Shown here piece by piece: positions 43,960-51,737 of a DNA stretch of 64,000 bases. A program made the translations under genes and the position numbers. The notes under the pieces are model-generated. The model searched no databases. It was not told the DNA's origin and was given only the letters and a program-made list of their open reading frames with translations. The DNA comes from Ruegeria sp. THAF33. GTDB lineage: Bacteria; Pseudomonadota; Alphaproteobacteria; Rhodobacterales; Rhodobacteraceae. The first letter of the stretch is position 1; the number at the start of each line of letters is the position of its first letter. The stretch lies in contig NZ_CP045385.1 of assembly GCF_009363615.1 (NCBI RefSeq), positions 558,001 through 622,000 of the forward strand, given 5' to 3'.

Positions 43960-44943
43960 TCACCTCCACGTCTTTTTGTAAGCGCCGGTCGTCATGGCCT
44001 GCCCTTCGGACAATCGCGCAAGCATACCTTCGGGCATCGGCTGGCCTGACTCCAGCGCATCGACAGCGGCGCGAAAATTTCGAACGACCTGTGCGACATA
44101 GGATTTGGACCGCTGGCGCCCTTCGATCTTCAAGGCCGTCACACCTGCCTTTTGCAGTTGCGGGATCAGCCGTTCTGCGTTCAGACTGACGGGATCCTCG
44201 AACAGGTGCCCGGTTTTTTCACCTGCGGAAAAACACCCTTTGCACAAAGTCGGATACGGTGCGGGTTCATCCCGCTCGACCCGGTGGATCAGGTACCCGC
44301 CAAGGCGCGCGTTCAACGCGCCCTGTTCTTCTTGATACTGCACATGGCTGGCAGGAGAGCAGACACCGTTCATGTTTGGAGACAACCCGGTGGCATAAGA
44401 CGACAGCGAGCATCGCCCCTCGGCCATGACGCAAAGACCGCCGAACACGAAGACTTCGGTTTCGACATCGGTTTCAGAGTTGATCGCGGCAATTTCCGGC
44501 ACGGACAAAACCCGCGGCAAGACCACCCGCTTCACACCGAAAGTTTCGGCATAGAAATTGATCACGTCAGCATTGGCCGCCGCGGCCTGCACGGACAGAT
44601 GTCGGCGCAGCCCGGGATGATGTCGCGCGGCGTAGTCCAGCAAACCCAGATCGGCGAGAATGACAGCATCTGCACCGCAGGTTTCGGCATCCGCCACCGC
44701 TTGTTTCCAGATCCCTTCGTTGCCTGCCTGCGGGAAGGTATTGATTGCAATCAACACCTTCGATCCGTGACCATGGGCAAAGGAAATTCCGGCCCGCATT
44801 TCAGCGCGGTCAAAGTTGAGCCCCGGAAAGTTCCGCGCATTGGTTTCGTCATTGAAGCCACAATAGACCGTGTGAGCCCCGGCCTTGACGGCTGCACGCA
44901 GGGCCGCGGGCGTTCCCGCCGGGCAAACGATTTCCATTACCAT
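43960..44943 (-). CDS. ubiU: UbiU-like U32 protein, oxygen-independent ubiquinone hydroxylation
   Basis: This 327-residue partner of UbiV has clustered cysteines in GGLCVMAEGRCSLSSY near 167-174, NMNGVCSP near 191 and LCKGCFS near 230, the [4Fe-4S] ligands of UbiU. Its start overlaps the ubiT stop. ATG at 44943 and 44937 are both possible, and the first has AGGACG nine bases upstream. It precedes ubiV by four bases, giving a three-gene anaerobic unit. Confidence 0.92.
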   Translation of the reverse strand: MVMEIVCPAGTPAALRAAVKAGAHTVYCGFNDETNARNFPGLNFDRAEMRAGISFAHGHGSKVLIAINTFPQAGNEGIWKQAVADAETCGADAVILADLGLLDYAARHHPGLRRHLSVQAAAANADVINFYAETFGVKRVVLPRVLSVPEIAAINSETDVETEVFVFGGLCVMAEGRCSLSSYATGLSPNMNGVCSPASHVQYQEEQGALNARLGGYLIHRVERDEPAPYPTLCKGCFSAGEKTGHLFEDPVSLNAERLIPQLQKAGVTALKIEGRQRSKSYVAQVVRNFRAAVDALESGQPMPEGMLARLSEGQAMTTGAYKKTWR

Positions 44944-45479
44944 AGGATCGCGTCCTCGGGTCGGGTCAGGCACAGACCGGTCCGACGCTCTGCAAAGGCG
45001 ATGATCTGCTTCAGCGGGCGTGCAAGCGGGCCGGAAAGGGCTGCGGCCTCGTGCGCGAGGTCCAGCTCTGCGTCGTCAATTGCGTTGCGCAGCGCCAGTG
45101 CTGCGGCTGTGTCGCCCTCGATCACCAGATCGCGCGAAAAGAACAGGGCGTCACCGTCAAACGCACCATGCACCAGCCCCAACAGCGCGGCCAGTGGGCC
45201 GGAAATTCGCGCGGCCCCTTCCACGCGCCCTCGGCTCAGTCTTATTCTCGGTGCGCCGTCATTCGGTTCAAGCAGAAGGACAACGGGCAGATCCGTGGGA
45301 TCAAGCACAAAGGCTGCCCGGCTGTATTCACCGAGCCGGTTGAGCAAGTCGGGGTGTTTCTTGGTTATTTTGCGGGAAAACGCCGTCAGTGACAGCGACA
45401 AAGGTGCAAGCGGAACAAACCGCAGGGCCGCGGCCAAAGCGGTAGGGCATCGCGGTATCGGGTTTCGGGGATCGGACAA
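44937..45479 (-). CDS. ubiT: UbiT-like SCP2-domain lipid-binding protein
   Basis: This 180-residue SCP2-family protein carries lipid intermediates of ubiquinone synthesis under anoxic conditions. The N-terminal part is hydrophobic (LAAALRFVPLAPLSLSL) and the SCP2 core runs to about 165. The frame opens at 45635, but a TTG at 45479 has a near-ideal AGGAGG five bases upstream and directly begins SDPRNPIPR, so this start was chosen. It is the first gene of ubiTUV and lies next to a strong FNR-like palindrome. Confidence 0.85.
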   Translation of the reverse strand: MSDPRNPIPRCPTALAAALRFVPLAPLSLSLTAFSRKITKKHPDLLNRLGEYSRAAFVLDPTDLPVVLLLEPNDGAPRIRLSRGRVEGAARISGPLAALLGLVHGAFDGDALFFSRDLVIEGDTAAALALRNAIDDAELDLAHEAAALSGPLARPLKQIIAFAERRTGLCLTRPEDAILW

Positions 45480-45548
45480 ACAGACCTCCTGCTGTCTCAA
45501 CAAAGTGAACCGGTGCGGCCTTCCTAAAGCCGCCCCGGCGCCCGGGAC

Positions 45549-45562
45549 TTGACGGTTGTCAA
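45549..45562. promoter_or_regulatory. FNR/FnrL binding site in the divergent ubiT-ubiD region
   Basis: TTGAC-GGTT-GTCAA is a perfect palindrome matching the FNR-family consensus TTGA-N6-TCAA and lies between ubiT (start 45479) and ubiD (start near 45617). It offers anaerobic activation of one or both transcripts. In E. coli the ubiUV promoter is also Fnr-dependent. Confidence 0.75.
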
Positions 45563-45616
45563 TTCGACCGGTCTCTTTCGCTGCTAGAGGGTGGGCACCA
45601 CCGCCGGAGCAAACCC

Positions 45617-47125
45617 ATTCGCACTCTGCCGCCATATCCCAGCCTTCGACATTTTCTGAAATGGTGTGAAGAAACAGGGCAGTTCAGGCGCATCGCCGAA
45701 CCGGTTTCCGTGCGCCATCAAATGACCGCTGTCCACCGCGCCGTGTTGGAGGCCAATGGGCCCGTGTTGCAATTCGACACACCGACGGGCGCGCCCTCGG
45801 GGCAGTGCGACATACCGGTTGTGGTCAACCTGTTTGGCACGTCGGAACGCGTCGCCGCCGGACTGGGCGTTTCTTCCGAAGGGCTGGATGATCTGGGCGC
45901 GCTTCTGGCCGCGCTTCGGGCCCCGACGCCGCCGGGCGGGTTGCGGGATGCACTGTCCCGGTGGCCGATGCTGAAGGCCGCATTGTCCACACGACCGAAG
46001 CAGGTCAAAACCGCCGCTGTTCAGCAGGTTTGCAACTGCGAAGCCGATGTTGATCTTTCAGCGCTGCCGATCCAGACACACTGGCCCCGGGACGCGGGGC
46101 CTCTGATCACCTGGCCTGTGGTCATCACCCGGCCCCGTAGCAGCGAACCCGACGCGGCACAGACCTACAACGCCGGCGTCTATCGCGTTCAGGTGCTGGA
46201 CCGGAACCGTCTGATCATGCGCTGGTTGCCACATCGCGGCGGGGCCGCTCATCATCGCAGTTGGGCGCAGCACGGCGAAAAGACGCCGGTCGCAATCGTT
46301 CTGGGCGCAAACCCCGCGACCTTGTTGTCGGCGGCTCTGCCACTGCCCGAAATGGTGTCTGAACTGACATTTGCCGGGGCCCTGAACCAGAACCGGCCAC
46401 GATTGGTTCCGGCCAAATCCGTCCCTCTGCTCGTACCGGCAGATGCCGAGATTGTCCTGGAAGGCTGGGTGTCGCCAAGCGAGACAGCACCCGAAGGCCC
46501 GTTCGGGGATCACACCGGGTACTACAACCCCGCCGAACCGTTTCCGGTGATGCATGTCACGGCCGTGACCCATCGCGAGGCGCCGCTGTATCTGTCGACC
46601 TATACCGGTCGCCCGCCTGACGAACCTGCGATCATTGGCGAAGTGTTCAATCGCCTTGCCTTGCCGACCATTCGCGCTCAGATCCCCGAAATACACGACC
46701 TTTGGCTGCCGCCTGCCGCCTGTTCCTATCGCATCGCCATCGTCGCCATCGACAAGCGGTATCCGGGTCAGGCCCGACGTGTGATGATGGCGCTTTGGGG
46801 GATGCTGCCGCAATTCAGCTATACGAAGATGATCGTTGCGGTAGATGCCGATATCGACCCCCGAAACTGGGACGATATCGCCTGGGCGATTGCCACGCGA
46901 ATGGACCCGGGCCGTGATGTGATGATCCTGGACAGGACACCCATGGATTATCTGGATTTCGCCTCACCCGAACCCGGTCTGGCCGGAAAGCTGGGCATCG
47001 ACGCCACGACGAAAACAGGCAGTGAAACACGGCGAGAATGGGGGACGGTCATGCGCACCGCGAATGTCGATCAAACATTCGCGGAAGACCTGATAAACAG
47101 ATTGATGCCAGAGCTGAGAACATGA
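45617..47125 (+). CDS. ubiD: UbiD-family decarboxylase
   Basis: This 3-polyprenyl-4-hydroxybenzoate decarboxylase uses prenylated FMN supplied by UbiX. The only canonical start is a GTG at 45710, but in-frame codons upstream encode YPSLRHFLKWCEETGQFRR, the conserved N-terminus of the family. A GGAG lies seven bases before an ATT at 45617, with CTG at 45626 the other candidate. A non-canonical start is therefore likely, giving about 502 residues. The active-site motif ETAPEGPFGDHTGYY lies at about 290, and the length fits UbiD. The stop overlaps ubiX by four bases. Confidence 0.88.
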   Translation: MRTLPPYPSLRHFLKWCEETGQFRRIAEPVSVRHQMTAVHRAVLEANGPVLQFDTPTGAPSGQCDIPVVVNLFGTSERVAAGLGVSSEGLDDLGALLAALRAPTPPGGLRDALSRWPMLKAALSTRPKQVKTAAVQQVCNCEADVDLSALPIQTHWPRDAGPLITWPVVITRPRSSEPDAAQTYNAGVYRVQVLDRNRLIMRWLPHRGGAAHHRSWAQHGEKTPVAIVLGANPATLLSAALPLPEMVSELTFAGALNQNRPRLVPAKSVPLLVPADAEIVLEGWVSPSETAPEGPFGDHTGYYNPAEPFPVMHVTAVTHREAPLYLSTYTGRPPDEPAIIGEVFNRLALPTIRAQIPEIHDLWLPPAACSYRIAIVAIDKRYPGQARRVMMALWGMLPQFSYTKMIVAVDADIDPRNWDDIAWAIATRMDPGRDVMILDRTPMDYLDFASPEPGLAGKLGIDATTKTGSETRREWGTVMRTANVDQTFAEDLINRLMPELRT

Positions 47126-47739
47126 CGAAAACCCGTGTAGTCTTAGGCGTGTCAGGCGCTTCTGGTGCGGTTTTGAGCCTTGCGGTGGCACGACATCTGA
47201 CATCAGCGGATATCGAAATCGACCTGGTCGTCAGCCCCGCCGCCCGTCTGACGCTTGCGCAGGAATGCGGCCCGGATGCCCTGAAGGAACTGCGGCAGTC
47301 GGCAAGCCGTCATCACGCGCCCGCCGATATCGGGGCCAGTATAGCATCCGGTTCGGTACCGGTATCCGGGATGATCGTCGCGCCCTGTTCCATGCGCTCA
47401 CTGGGTGCGATTGCGCATGGCCTGGACGACAACCTGCTGACACGCGCGGCGGGCGTGCAGCTCAAGGAACGACGCCCACTGGTACTGCTGACACGAGAAG
47501 CGCCGCTGACACTTGCTCATTTGCGCAATATGACGGCCGCAGCAGAAATGGGAGCCATCATCCTGCCCCCTGTGCCAGCCTTCTATTTGAACCCCCTCAA
47601 CATAACCGAAATCGCGGATCAGATCGCAGCGCGCGCGGTTGATTGTCTGAAGGTTTGCGAACCGGCCGCGAAACAGTGGCATCCCGAAACCAAGGCGAAC
47701 CCTGTCGAACGATTCGAAAGCAAATTGCACATCCCATAG
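47122..47739 (+). CDS. ubiX: Flavin prenyltransferase UbiX
   Basis: This 205-residue enzyme makes prenylated FMN, the cofactor for UbiD. It has the FMN motif LGVSGASGAVLSLAVARHL, the SxRSLGAIAHG segment in CSMRSLGAIAHGLDDNLL and REAPLTLAHLRNM near 130, all characteristic. The ATG at 47122 overlaps the ubiD TGA; the earlier frame from 47038 is not used. Location completes the five-gene anaerobic ubiquinone locus. Confidence 0.94.
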   Translation: MTKTRVVLGVSGASGAVLSLAVARHLTSADIEIDLVVSPAARLTLAQECGPDALKELRQSASRHHAPADIGASIASGSVPVSGMIVAPCSMRSLGAIAHGLDDNLLTRAAGVQLKERRPLVLLTREAPLTLAHLRNMTAAAEMGAIILPPVPAFYLNPLNITEIADQIAARAVDCLKVCEPAAKQWHPETKANPVERFESKLHIP

Positions 47740-47766
47740 CCACAGATCGCGGATGAGATCTGTGGC
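47739..47766. terminator. Bidirectional hairpin between ubiX and the convergent gene
   Basis: GCCACAGATC (47739-47748) and GATCTGTGGC (47757-47766) are perfect ten-base arms with an eight-base loop. The hairpin ends the ubiDX transcript at its stop codon region and faces the convergent dehydrogenase gene. No T-run is present. Confidence 0.6.
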
Positions 47767-47800
47767 CACGGGATGAGCTTGATCGGGCGGGCCGGTTGTT

Positions 47801-50218
47801 TCAGCCGCGCAGCCTGCCTCCCAGAGGATCGAACGGCGCCTCTGCCAGCACCCGAGCCTTATGCGGTTTGCCAATCACCTGGATCACCACTTCATCCCCC
47901 GGCTGCGCCACCTCGGGGTTGCGGAAACCCAATGCCAGAGATTTCCCGACTGAATACCCGTACGCCCCCGATGTGACACGGCCGACAGGCACACCATCAG
48001 GTGTAAAGATCGGCTCACTGCCGGTGGCGTCGGCATCCTCGGTCACGTCCAGTTCAAAGATGGACAGGACCTCGCGCGGAGCTTTGTCCTTGATGGACAG
48101 ATAGGCGTCTTTGTGCAGGAAATCCTTGTCCAGCTTGATCAGACCCGTCAGCCCGACCTCTTGCGGCCAGTATTCCTGGGAATATTCCCGCCCCCAGGAT
48201 CCATAACCCTTTTCGATGCGCAGCGACCCAAGCGCTCGCCCGCCCACGGGGCCGCCACCGCAGTCTTTGGCGGCTTCAAGCAACGCAGAGTAAAGCGCGA
48301 CCTGATCGGTTTCGGCGCAGTGCAGTTCCCAACCCAGATCGCCGGTAAAGCTGACCCGGATGGCCACGCAATCAACACCTGCAACGGTGATCTTCCGGGA
48401 CCGCATGAAGCGGAATCCTTCGTTGGAAAGGTCAGCATTGGTCAGGCGCGCCAGAGCCTCGCGAGATTTCGGGCCGGCGAAGTTGAACCCCGCAACGCGG
48501 TCCGTTGCGACTTCAAAAGCTGTGCCCTCGGGCAATTCCACCATTTGAAAGAAGCGCTGATGATAGCGTTCGGCCATGCCGGAGCCGATCATCATGTATT
48601 CGTCTTCGGCCAGCTTGGTGATGGTAAAGTCACCCGCCACGCCGCCGCGCACCGAGATCAGCGGCGTCAGGCAGCTGCGCCCAATTTCGGTCGGCACGCG
48701 ATTGGCCACCAGTCGGTCCAACCAGTCATAGGCACCAGGCCCCTTGATCACGTAATTGGCGAAGTTCGAGATATCGATCACGCCCACGCTGTCGCGCAGC
48801 ATCTGAACCTCGCGCCCGACCGGATCAAACCAGTTCTGGCGGGTGAAGCCAGTGGTCTCTTCGGTGCCGGGTTCATCGGCAAACCAAAGCGGGTGTTCCC
48901 AACCACAGTTGAGACCAAAGACACAGCCCATCTGTTTCTGCATCTCGAAGGCAGGGCGCACACGGGCCGGGCGGCCTGCACTGCGTTCTTCATTCGGGAA
49001 GTGGATTTTGAACCGATGCGTATATGCGTCTTCGACCCGGGCCTTGGTGAACTTTTTGTCGGCCCAGTCGCCAAAGCGGGCGAGATCCCAGGCGAACATG
49101 TCATATTGCGGCTCACCCTCGATCATCCATTGCGCCGCCAGCAGCCCCAGCCCGCCGGATTGCGAGAAACCGGGGATCAGGCCGCCGCAGAGGAAATAGT
49201 TCTTCAGCTCGGGCACCGGCCCCCACAGCATGTTGGCATCGGGCGACCAGATCATCGGGCCGTTGATCACCCGTTTTACTCCGGCTGTGGCGGCAACCGG
49301 CACACGTTCGGTGGCGCGGATCACGTTTTCCATGATCCGGTCCAGATCGTCGGGGAACAGATCATGCGCGAAGTCGAGCGGCGTGCCGTCTTCGGCCCAG
49401 AACTTCATGTCTTTCTCGTAGGCCCCGATCAGCAGGCCGTTGCCCTCTTGTCGGAAGTAATATTCGCCGTCCCGGTCGGCGATTGACGGCAGACGGCGGC
49501 CCAGACTGGCCACTTCGTCGATGCTTTCGGTCACGAAATACTGATGTTCGGTCGGTTGCAGCGGCAGGGTCAAGCCTGCCAGCGCCGCCACCTCGCGCCC
49601 CCAGAGGCCCGCGGCGTTGACCACCCATTGGGCGTGAATGTCACCCTTGGGCGTACGAACGATCCAACTGCCATCAGGTTGCTGTTCCGTTGCGATCACC
49701 GGGCAGAACCGTTCGATGGTGGCCCCCATGGCACGCGCACCGGCGGCGTAAGCATGCGGCACGCCGGACGGGTCCACATTGCCGCCATCAGGTTCGTACA
49801 TGATGCAGCGGATGTCATCGAACTGCGCCAGCGGGTGCAGCTCTTTGGCCTCTTCCCGGCTGACCTCGTGAAAATTCAGCCCATAAAACCGGGCCTTCGC
49901 CTCTTGCAGGCGCAACTGTTGCTCGCGCTCTTCGGTCTGGGCCAGATAGAGCGATCCGGGCTGGAACACCCCGCAGCTTTGGCCGGTTTCCTTCTCCAGC
50001 TCTTTGTACAGGTTCATCGTATAGTGCTGGATGCGGGTGATGTTGTTGTTGTCATGCAGACCGTGGATGTTGGCCGCCGCGTGCCAGGTCGATCCGCTGG
50101 TCAACTCGTCGCGTTCCAGCAGGATGGAATCCGTCCAGCCGAGTTTGGCAAGGTGATACAGTATCGACGTACCGGCAAGGCCGCCGCCGATGACAACAGC
50201 TTGTGCATGGGTTTTCAT
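47801..50218 (-). CDS. Dimethylglycine/sarcosine dehydrogenase-family protein
   Basis: This 805-residue enzyme has an N-terminal FAD domain (VVIGGGLAGTSILYHLAKLG), a covalent-FAD-type motif with SGSTWHAAANI near 44-52, and a C-terminal GcvT/folate-binding domain from about 430. It probably demethylates an N-methyl amino acid and transfers the C1 unit to tetrahydrofolate. It follows the class V aminotransferase on the minus strand after 28 bases. Dimethylglycine is the obvious candidate but is not proven by sequence. Confidence 0.88.
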   Translation of the reverse strand: MKTHAQAVVIGGGLAGTSILYHLAKLGWTDSILLERDELTSGSTWHAAANIHGLHDNNNITRIQHYTMNLYKELEKETGQSCGVFQPGSLYLAQTEEREQQLRLQEAKARFYGLNFHEVSREEAKELHPLAQFDDIRCIMYEPDGGNVDPSGVPHAYAAGARAMGATIERFCPVIATEQQPDGSWIVRTPKGDIHAQWVVNAAGLWGREVAALAGLTLPLQPTEHQYFVTESIDEVASLGRRLPSIADRDGEYYFRQEGNGLLIGAYEKDMKFWAEDGTPLDFAHDLFPDDLDRIMENVIRATERVPVAATAGVKRVINGPMIWSPDANMLWGPVPELKNYFLCGGLIPGFSQSGGLGLLAAQWMIEGEPQYDMFAWDLARFGDWADKKFTKARVEDAYTHRFKIHFPNEERSAGRPARVRPAFEMQKQMGCVFGLNCGWEHPLWFADEPGTEETTGFTRQNWFDPVGREVQMLRDSVGVIDISNFANYVIKGPGAYDWLDRLVANRVPTEIGRSCLTPLISVRGGVAGDFTITKLAEDEYMMIGSGMAERYHQRFFQMVELPEGTAFEVATDRVAGFNFAGPKSREALARLTNADLSNEGFRFMRSRKITVAGVDCVAIRVSFTGDLGWELHCAETDQVALYSALLEAAKDCGGGPVGGRALGSLRIEKGYGSWGREYSQEYWPQEVGLTGLIKLDKDFLHKDAYLSIKDKAPREVLSIFELDVTEDADATGSEPIFTPDGVPVGRVTSGAYGYSVGKSLALGFRNPEVAQPGDEVVIQVIGKPHKARVLAEAPFDPLGGRLRG

Positions 50219-50246
50219 GAGGGAATGTCCTTGGATATGGCGCGGC

Positions 50247-51497
50247 TCAGGCGGCGATTTCTTTCATGACGGCAAGGAATTTGGCGACTTCGCCGATCGA
50301 GTTGTAGTGACACATCGAGACCCGCACACAGGCATCATAGCCAAGCGGTGTCAGGATATTGCCGGAATAGTGGTCCGCCTTGCGCAGATGCGTGCGGATA
50401 CCGTGTTCGTTCAGCCGTTTGACGACCTCGGACGAGGCCACGCCTTCGACACGCAGCGATACCAGACCTTCTCGTGCCGGGTTGTCGGCCCCGCCCAGAA
50501 TGGTGACTTTTTCCATCTCGGCCAGGCCGCTCAGGTTGCCGGTGCCGTGGATCATCGCGTCGGTCAGCGCCTTTTCCTGCGCATGGATCGCATCACCCGC
50601 CGCCAGAAACTTGCCGCGCCGGTCTTCGGCATCGCTGACCTGACTGCCCAGCCATTCGAAATAGGATGCGACGTCGGACATCGTGGCATAAGCTCCGGTG
50701 TCGCGCGTTCCCATTTCCCAATTGTCCGCGGGGCCATCCAGCAAGGCGTTGTGCTCCAGCGCGGTCAAGCGATCAGAGATCCAGGCCACGCCGTAGCCAT
50801 GACGCGAAAACACCTTGTAGGGCGAAATCACATAACCATCGACGTCATAGGCGGTCAGATCGATCCGGCCATGCGCTGCGTGCTGAATGCCATCGACGAT
50901 GATGAAACAATCCGGAGCCACGGCGCGGATGGCCTGAGAAACGGCAGCGACGTCAACTCCCATTCCCGTCACCGGCGAGGTATGCAGGATCGTCGCCACT
51001 TTGGTATCCGGTGTCACGGCCACGGCATAGGCTTCGGCCGAGACGGTACCGGTGGCGTCATCATGGGGCACCAAAACGTGGGTTTGCCCGGAAATGCGGG
51101 CCCAACGATCACAGGCCGAACGAGTCGCCGGGTGTTCCAATGTGGATCCCAGCACAACGCCCGGACCCGTTCCCAGACATGCGTTCATGATCAGCCGGAA
51201 CAACAGCTCTGTACCGCTTTCACCCACAAAGAACTGCCCGCGGGGTGCGTTCATGAAATCCCGCATATCCGCCTTGGCCGCGTTGATCGTGGCGACCAGC
51301 GCATGGGATCCCGGATTGTCGCGCCCCTGGTTGTCCGGGATGGCGGCGTAACGAACCGAACTTTCCAACACTGAATTCAATGTCAGTGCGCCTCCGGCAT
51401 TCTCGAAAAAGATCCGCTCACCCTGTTCGGGGCAATGATCGATCTGGGCAAAGCGGCTGCGGATTTGGTTCAGCAGGCTCTCTGATATTTGGCTCAT
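50247..51497 (-). CDS. Class V aminotransferase-family PLP enzyme (cysteine desulfurase-like)
   Basis: This 416-residue enzyme has the class V fold with a cofactor lysine in VISPYKVFSRHGYG near 235 and an H/D region before it (IIVDGIQHAAHG). It lacks the flexible Cys loop typical of IscS-type sulfur donors in any obvious form. The frame extends to 51635, but MSQISESL at 51497 begins the conserved protein. Gene order with a dehydrogenase and a CoA-transferase suggests an amino-acid catabolic function. Confidence 0.85.
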   Translation of the reverse strand: MSQISESLLNQIRSRFAQIDHCPEQGERIFFENAGGALTLNSVLESSVRYAAIPDNQGRDNPGSHALVATINAAKADMRDFMNAPRGQFFVGESGTELLFRLIMNACLGTGPGVVLGSTLEHPATRSACDRWARISGQTHVLVPHDDATGTVSAEAYAVAVTPDTKVATILHTSPVTGMGVDVAAVSQAIRAVAPDCFIIVDGIQHAAHGRIDLTAYDVDGYVISPYKVFSRHGYGVAWISDRLTALEHNALLDGPADNWEMGTRDTGAYATMSDVASYFEWLGSQVSDAEDRRGKFLAAGDAIHAQEKALTDAMIHGTGNLSGLAEMEKVTILGGADNPAREGLVSLRVEGVASSEVVKRLNEHGIRTHLRKADHYSGNILTPLGYDACVRVSMCHYNSIGEVAKFLAVMKEIAA

Positions 51498-51737
51498 GGT
51501 CAGTGGTTCTTGTTTCGTTGTGTGTGCAAAGCTGTGCTTTGCCGACCCTAGGACGGTTCTTGCCGCAAGACATGCAAAAAAAACTGTGGCAAAGCGGTAG
51601 AATATTCTGTGCAAGTCGCGCGGGTGCCAGCCCAAAGCCTGTCACGACGGATACCACCCGTCGCCAAGCCCGGGAACTCGTGCCTGCGGCGGCGGATGGC
51701 ATATCTTCTTGATTTCCGACCGTTTGTGGCTGGTCGA

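Noticed and set aside
44152..45552. 466-codon plus-strand frame over ubiU/ubiT
   Set aside because: It overlaps two clear family members on the minus strand and has no recognisable features.
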